Positions 22,501-26,414 of a DNA stretch of 26,414 bases are shown in pieces (within the stretch, counting starts at the first letter, position 1; every line of letters starts with the position of its first letter). The notes beneath the pieces were generated by a model. That model searched no databases and was not told the origin of the DNA. It was given only the letters and a program-made list of their open reading frames with translations. This stretch comes from Antrodiella citrinella (taxonomy: Eukaryota > Basidiomycota > Agaricomycetes > Polyporales > Steccherinaceae), in contig SGPM01000363.1 of assembly GCA_004802725.1 (NCBI GenBank), positions 1-26,414 of the forward strand, written 5' to 3'. Made by a program: the position numbers and the translations under genes.

Positions 22501-22852
22501 ACTCGATCATCTCTTCCTCTTCTTCCTCGTCTTCTTCTTCAAGTTCGTGATCGTCGTCGACCTCCATCGCTGGATCTCCATCTTCCTCCAACAACGAGCC
22601 ACCGAAGACGATCTCTGGTATGTCGTCTTCATCTTCAAGTTGATCTTGATCTTGATCCTCAGCATCGTCCTCAAGAGGCTGGGCATCTGCGTCATAGGCG
22701 TCCTGCATCATGTCGTCTTCGGCTAAGATCCCTGGTAGCAGGGCATGAAGCCTATCGTATTCCGCGGCGCATGCAGGAGCAGCTTTCTGACGGAGATGGT
22801 TGGAAAGCCCCGTGAAGGTGAAGACGCGCATGCATCCAGGGCATTGAGGCAT
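19546..22852 (-). CDS. Plavaka-type transposase (CMC/CACTA-like)
   Basis: Transposase of the agaricomycete Plavaka family. Exons are 22852-22148, 22083-21793, 21727-20229, 20150-19963 and 19898-19546, giving 1011 aa with no internal stop or frameshift. It starts with a CCHC finger (C4, C7, H19, C28; CPGCMRVFTFTGLSNH). A long acidic low-complexity region follows (about 48-125), then a Pro/Ala-rich linker. The core runs from LGLSFKNSRELN through RHYTDADRTCRIFHEMHTGK and GATIVPVIISSDKTRLMKF to YPVYLTIGNIPKDVRRKPS. A CACC zinc knuckle follows VKTGQ. Next come SITPDILHQLYQGVIKHL and TTDNFNTEYTERLHIDLAKD. Likely catalytic DDE residues are the Asp of SSD, the Asp of TPD and a Glu of the last block; this is inferred by analogy. 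The tail (YHKAKFWLGDQ, FDTVIVNDGNGLYSG) is also family-typical. An intact frame suggests recent activity. Confidence 0.9.
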
Positions 22853-23700
22853 CGGAAGGGGAATTAGTTGATGCTTGAAACACAGTCACGGTAAGATGCA
22901 ATGAAGTTCCGACGCTATACAATATTTCGCATGAGCAATGAAAATCGAGTGACATCGACATAGCGTACCTTAATGCAAAAAATTCGCAGGTTACAATTGC
23001 CAAAGCTAGGGCGCACCGAGCGCAGAGCAGGGACAGAAATGTTTGTAGGATGAGCTTGAAACCCGTCACCCGAGGAGTGTGTAGTGCCGGGCGTGATGTG
23101 AGAAAACCAGACGGGCAGTTGAAGGGGAAGTCGGAACACGAGTATGTGAAGGAGATGATGGTCCACGGCGCTGTGAAAAGATTGGGAAATACAAAGTGCA
23201 GGAGCACAGCGGCGAAGGGGCGCCGTAGTGGAAAAGATCGCACAGCAAGCTTGAAGTCTCAAGCGTGGTCGCAATGCGAGTAAAGAGCAGGGGCCGAATG
23301 CCAACGACTGAGGGCCCAGGGGGATGCTCGAATTGCGTGGGTCGGGACGAATGCAAACGTTGGTGTGCCAAGCAGGCTTGAGGGGCTGGGGGCAAGTCGA
23401 ACAAATAGTAGGGGTCGGAGAATGATGGACGATGGTGTCGAGGGAAGATCGAACGATGCGGCAGGTCTGAGGTCGGTCTGAGGCGATCGAGAGTGAAGGC
23501 GCCGTGGAAGGCTTGCAGAGGAGGGTACGGGGTGAGCGAACGTGCGCGGATGTACGCTGAGCCCGCAACTTCGACAATATTTGTGGACTTGCTGGTCTGT
23601 GCGTTTTGCACCAGTCCTGGGAGGAGTCCGGGTCTGGGACGGAGGACGGACGTGTTTGAAGGCGCGGGATGGTGGATTCAAAGTCCGCTAGTATCAACAA
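22853..23700. other. Purine-skewed leader upstream of the transposase
   Basis: From about 23040 to 23700 the plus strand is very G/A-rich, so the minus strand (the transposase sense) is C/T-rich. Long overlapping open frames occupy all three minus-strand phases (for example 22915-23700, 23066-23611 and 23259-23681). Stops are scarce because the sense strand is purine-poor, so I do not call these proteins. It is most simply the 5' leader and promoter of the transposon. Confidence 0.5.
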
Positions 23701-23711
23701 TCCACAAATAT
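23577..23711. repeat. 11-bp inverted repeat at the right side of the transposon region
   Basis: ATATTTGTGGA (23577-23587) and TCCACAAATAT (23701-23711) are exact reverse complements, 113 bp apart. The right copy also resembles, in direct orientation, a sequence at 19391-19409. Its role is unknown. Confidence 0.4.
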
Positions 23712-23968
23712 CAAGTTGTGATGTTTATGGATGTGCACTTGGTGGCGGGGCGGACTCTGAAATGTCTTCGCCAGAATTATAGTTCGTCCTGAAAACAAAC
23801 ACATCAGCTCCTCTGTCTCTCCCTTCTCATTAACTTTTCCTCTCAAAAAAACTCACTCACCCTCGTTTATCGTTGATACTTTTGTTCTCAACGTCCACTC
23901 CTTCTTTCAAGCTCCTTTACTCCACTCACTTCTTGTCTTCCCCCCCCCCCTCCCCATTCTGCGTCGTT

Positions 23969-26339
23969 ATGGCAAAGAACAGCAACATCGACGCAGCTCC
24001 TGCTCCCAATGCGCCGAAGAAGATGCAGAACTCCATCGAAAAACACCTTTCAGCGGTGGTCACTGGTATCCGAGGTTAGTTCGAAGGACAAGCTCATTCG
24101 AAACACTGAAATGACTCACTTTGCGTGCCACGTTACATCCACAGCTCCTAGCGAACGCAAGTCCAAAACAAGCGCCATTGCTATGTTCAAAGGTCAGTTA
24201 TGTGTTTCGTTCTTCGGCTACTCAATGTACTTACCTCAGGCTGTCATATAGCCATTCTTCCAGGGCGCAAAGGCCCTAAGGCCAAGGTCCCGCCCCCCGA
24301 TGCAAACATGGCTGTGAACGCTACCAAAGGTAAGCTCGATTAGTTTCGATCGTACACGAGTCGCGCCGTGACAAGACTTACCTTCTTGTTGCAGACTCTC
24401 TCCCTACAAGTCGCAAGCGTACAACGTCGAACGGCGATCTGAAGACCACCGTGACCGTCAAACGTGCCAAGGTCGACGCTGCTGTTGGCAACGTCAACGT
24501 CTTGAAGAGCGTTCGGAAGCACAAGAATGTAGCGCCTGAGTACGAACCTGCTGGTGAGCACTTTAGGAAACTCGTCAAACCATCTCACGAACTTACGCGA
24601 TTCATCAACAATCACTTCCCACCGTTTGTTTCTCTTCCTCGTTCTCTCTCTTCCTCTTCCTCCTTTCCTCCGACTCCCCTCCCCATTGTCCCATCGCCAC
24701 CGCCAGCAAAACCTGAGACTCGCGTGGACATCAAGACTTGGCCGCCAAAGCGTTCCGCCAATGCAAGAAAGGTTGCTGCTGTGGCAGGTAAGTACTTTCG
24801 AGTTCGAGTTTGTTGTTGTATGCTGATATGTGTCTAGCTGAAAAATCTCGGTGCATCGTCGCTCCCCACGATGACGACGACGTTAGCACTTCAGACGAGC
24901 AATACGCCGCCGAGGTAAGTGCAACACTCTACGATTGGCATCGATTCACTCACGACTCAGACTCGGACTAACCTGGTAGCTGGCCGCTGAACTCGAGAAG
25001 CCCAGCCTCCCCAGGCAAAAGGCTGCTGCCAGGCCCGCCGATGACGATGAGGCCGACAATGACTCTGAGGCTGATGAAGACGACGCCGAGGATCAGTACG
25101 AACTGGAGTCCGACGCTGCCATGGACGAAGATGATGACGACGAGGGCAGCATAGGGAGCTCTGAGGTCTGTCGTCCCTCATCTTCCCATATCTCGGGACA
25201 CTAATAATCGGGTCTTGGTTGCCATGCTAGGTGCCTTCTTGGACCAGCCAGCTGCGTGAAGACTCTACCGAGCTCCCTGAGTCGTTCACAGCTGACTACA
25301 CTGGCACCAGTGCCTCTCGTAATGCCACCAAGTTCAGCGCCACTGCCCTCTTCGACTCCGATAAGAATGTTCAAACCGTGAAGTCGAACACAAAACGATC
25401 AACTGCTGCTCAATTGAAAAAGAAGGCAATGGAAGTAAGTACTCAATATGTTATATGTCTGCGTCTGTATTGCTAACTAGACCATATCATTGTAGGAGCC
25501 TGTGTTTGACGACACCGACGATATGGATTCTCAAGCTGGTGACGCCGATGTCGATGATCGTAACGCCGAACAGGTGTTCGACAACGACGATGGCGATAGC
25601 ATCCCCGAGGACGACGGTGAGCGCAGTGGCCATGGTAACGACGGCAACAATATCAGAAGCTACCGTCGTGGCAAGGTCGGCGGCGGTGGTGACGGTGGTG
25701 GTGGTGGCGGCGGCAATGTCGTCGACAACAATGGCCACTGGTGGCCTGCATGGACGAATCTTGTCCTCACCCCTCGCGGAACTGCGAACCTGCTTGCTCA
25801 GGCTCCCGCCATACGAAGAATTCTCGATCGGGCTATCCGCCTCGTCGAGGAAGAGTTTGCGTTCGTCAAAGGCTATCCAGAGGCTGATGGGCGATCACCG
25901 TTCCTGCATGACGCCCTGAGGAGAGCCTGTATGCTCCTCGATGATGTCTCACCTATCCTTTTGCAGCGCATCATGCAAGATCAAACCTACTGGCGAGCAT
26001 TGATCGTACATGTAAGTCCTTCCTGTGCGTGATGAATCCAATACTTACAACATCGCTTTAGCCTGGCAATCGTTTGAGCCATCGTCGCTCGGACATCAAG
26101 GATGAGGTCGTGCCTCGTATCGTCCCAGCCCTGTCCCTCGCGCCGACGGGTGCCCTGCTTCCTCCTACGAACATTCAGGCTATCATCAAGCGAAGCCTTG
26201 CTGGACGTGCCTTCATCTTCCCAACCAACCCGGAAGATGTAAGTTCATCTGTTCTTATGTGGGTGGTGAATCTAACTGGTTATTGTCACTTCAGTGCACC
26301 TCAATTGTGACCTTGAAGGTCTATCATAACCTCCAATAG
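23969..26339 (+). CDS. Acidic, Gly-rich protein with DUF6532-like region, 3' end disrupted
   Basis: Exons are 23969-24074, 24145-24192, 24252-24329, 24395-24553, 24707-24787, 24838-24914, 24980-25165, 25231-25434, 25496-26011, 26062-26238 and a last piece at 26295-26339, giving 544 plus 14 residues. All phases agree. The N-terminal 180 residues are Lys/Ala-rich (MAKNSNIDAAPAPNAPKKMQ, KRAKVDAAVG). Next is an Asp/Glu-rich region with several DDD/EDD runs, then a glycine block (GGGGDGGGGGGG). The C-terminal part reads LLAQAPAIRRILDRAIRLVE, SPFLHDALRRACML, QDQTYWRALIVH and IQAIIKRSLAGRAFIFPTNP. Its pattern resembles the agaricomycete DUF6532 region, whose function is unknown. The frame then hits TAG at 26337-26339 inside a perfect inverted repeat, so the expected remainder of the domain is absent. 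The start lies 18 nt after a C11 tract in a CT-rich leader. Confidence 0.62.
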
Positions 26340-26353
26340 ATAGACCTTCAAGG
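26311..26353. repeat. Perfect 15-bp inverted repeat
   Basis: CCTTGAAGGTCTATC (26311-26325) and GATAGACCTTCAAGG (26339-26353) are exact reverse complements around a 13-nt loop. A competing hairpin pairs CCAATAG (26333-26339) with CTATTGG (26355-26361). The repeat falls where the DUF6532-like frame ends, so it may be the end of an inserted element. Confidence 0.75.
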
Positions 26354-26359
26354 CCTATT

Positions 26360-26408
26360 GGGATGGGAGGGTATGGTGGGCTCCAAGTGTGTGGGAGGGT
26401 TGGGAGGG
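26360..26408 (+). other. Two consecutive G-quadruplex-type G-tract arrays
   Basis: Four GGG tracts start at 26360, 26365, 26369 and 26378 (loops 2, 1 and 6). Four more start at 26393, 26397, 26402 and 26406 (loops 1, 2 and 1). The second array is a textbook short-loop quadruplex motif. The window ends six bases later, so the full extent is unknown. Confidence 0.6.
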
Positions 26409-26414
26409 TCAGAG

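Larger units (their letters stand above)
19546..23711 (-). mobile_element. Plavaka DNA transposon, ends not resolved
   Basis: The element contains at least the transposase gene and probably the purine-skewed leader to about 23.7 kb. I could not find a convincing long terminal inverted repeat. ACAAATATTG at 19402-19411 pairs with its complement at 23575-23584, but ten bases over this distance can arise by chance. Boundaries given are the transposase stop and the outermost candidate repeat. Confidence 0.5.

Noticed and set aside
19402..23584. 10-bp terminal inverted repeat for the transposon
   Set aside because: ACAAATATTG and its complement match, but the flanks diverge at once and no target duplication is seen. 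Ten bases can match by chance.
22915..23700. 261-codon minus-strand open frame upstream of the transposase
   Set aside because: All three minus frames are open here because of base skew. The translation is Pro/Ser/Arg-rich with no motif.
1..26414. tRNA genes, rRNA and CRISPR arrays
   Set aside because: A visual scan for B-box-like GGTTCRA sequences, rRNA cores and regularly spaced repeats found nothing credible.

Overview
The window is nuclear DNA of a filamentous basidiomycete, most likely an agaricomycete. Genes are split by many short introns (mostly 50-65 nt, GTRNGT...YAG), lie on both strands, and sit close together. There is a Plavaka-type (CMC/CACTA-like) DNA transposon and a DUF6532-like protein, both typical of agaricomycetes. 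All gene models below were spliced by hand. Every junction in the eight confident genes keeps the reading frame and rebuilds family-conserved sequence.

Layout: 251-1815 (-) cytoplasmic tyrosyl-tRNA synthetase, divergent across 149 bp from 1965-2868 (+) a TFIIIC subunit with the triple-barrel domain. 3272-5400 (-) a DUF3533/SNG1-like membrane protein with 12 exons. 5731-10073 (-) a WDR48/Bun107-like WD40 protein. An 823-bp divergent intergenic region carries two mirror-image CArG boxes. 10897-12514 (+) an FAD-dependent aromatic-ring monooxygenase, tail to tail with 12918-15674 (-) an AzgA-type purine permease with 19 exons, several of only 10-20 nt. About 1 kb of upstream DNA containing scattered Ns leads to 16688-17852 (+) ERG25, C-4 methylsterol oxidase.

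From 17.9 kb the region becomes accessory. It holds a doubtful plus-strand reading frame and the 3' exons of an unrecognised minus-strand gene (18721-19420). Next comes an intact five-exon Plavaka transposase (19546-22852, -) with a long, strongly purine-skewed upstream stretch to about 23.7 kb. Last is a multi-exon plus-strand gene (23969 onward) encoding an acidic, glycine-rich protein with a DUF6532-like C-terminal part. This last gene runs into a perfect 15-bp inverted repeat, which supplies the stop codon, followed by two G-quadruplex-type G-tract arrays at the window edge.

The left 18 kb is ordinary housekeeping and metabolism: tRNA charging, Pol III transcription, deubiquitinase activation, purine uptake and sterol synthesis. 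No operon or biosynthetic cluster is visible. The most unusual signals are the paired CArG boxes, the micro-exons in the two membrane-protein genes, the transposon with its neighbouring partial gene, and the structured junction at the right end. I saw no rRNA, tRNA or CRISPR array.
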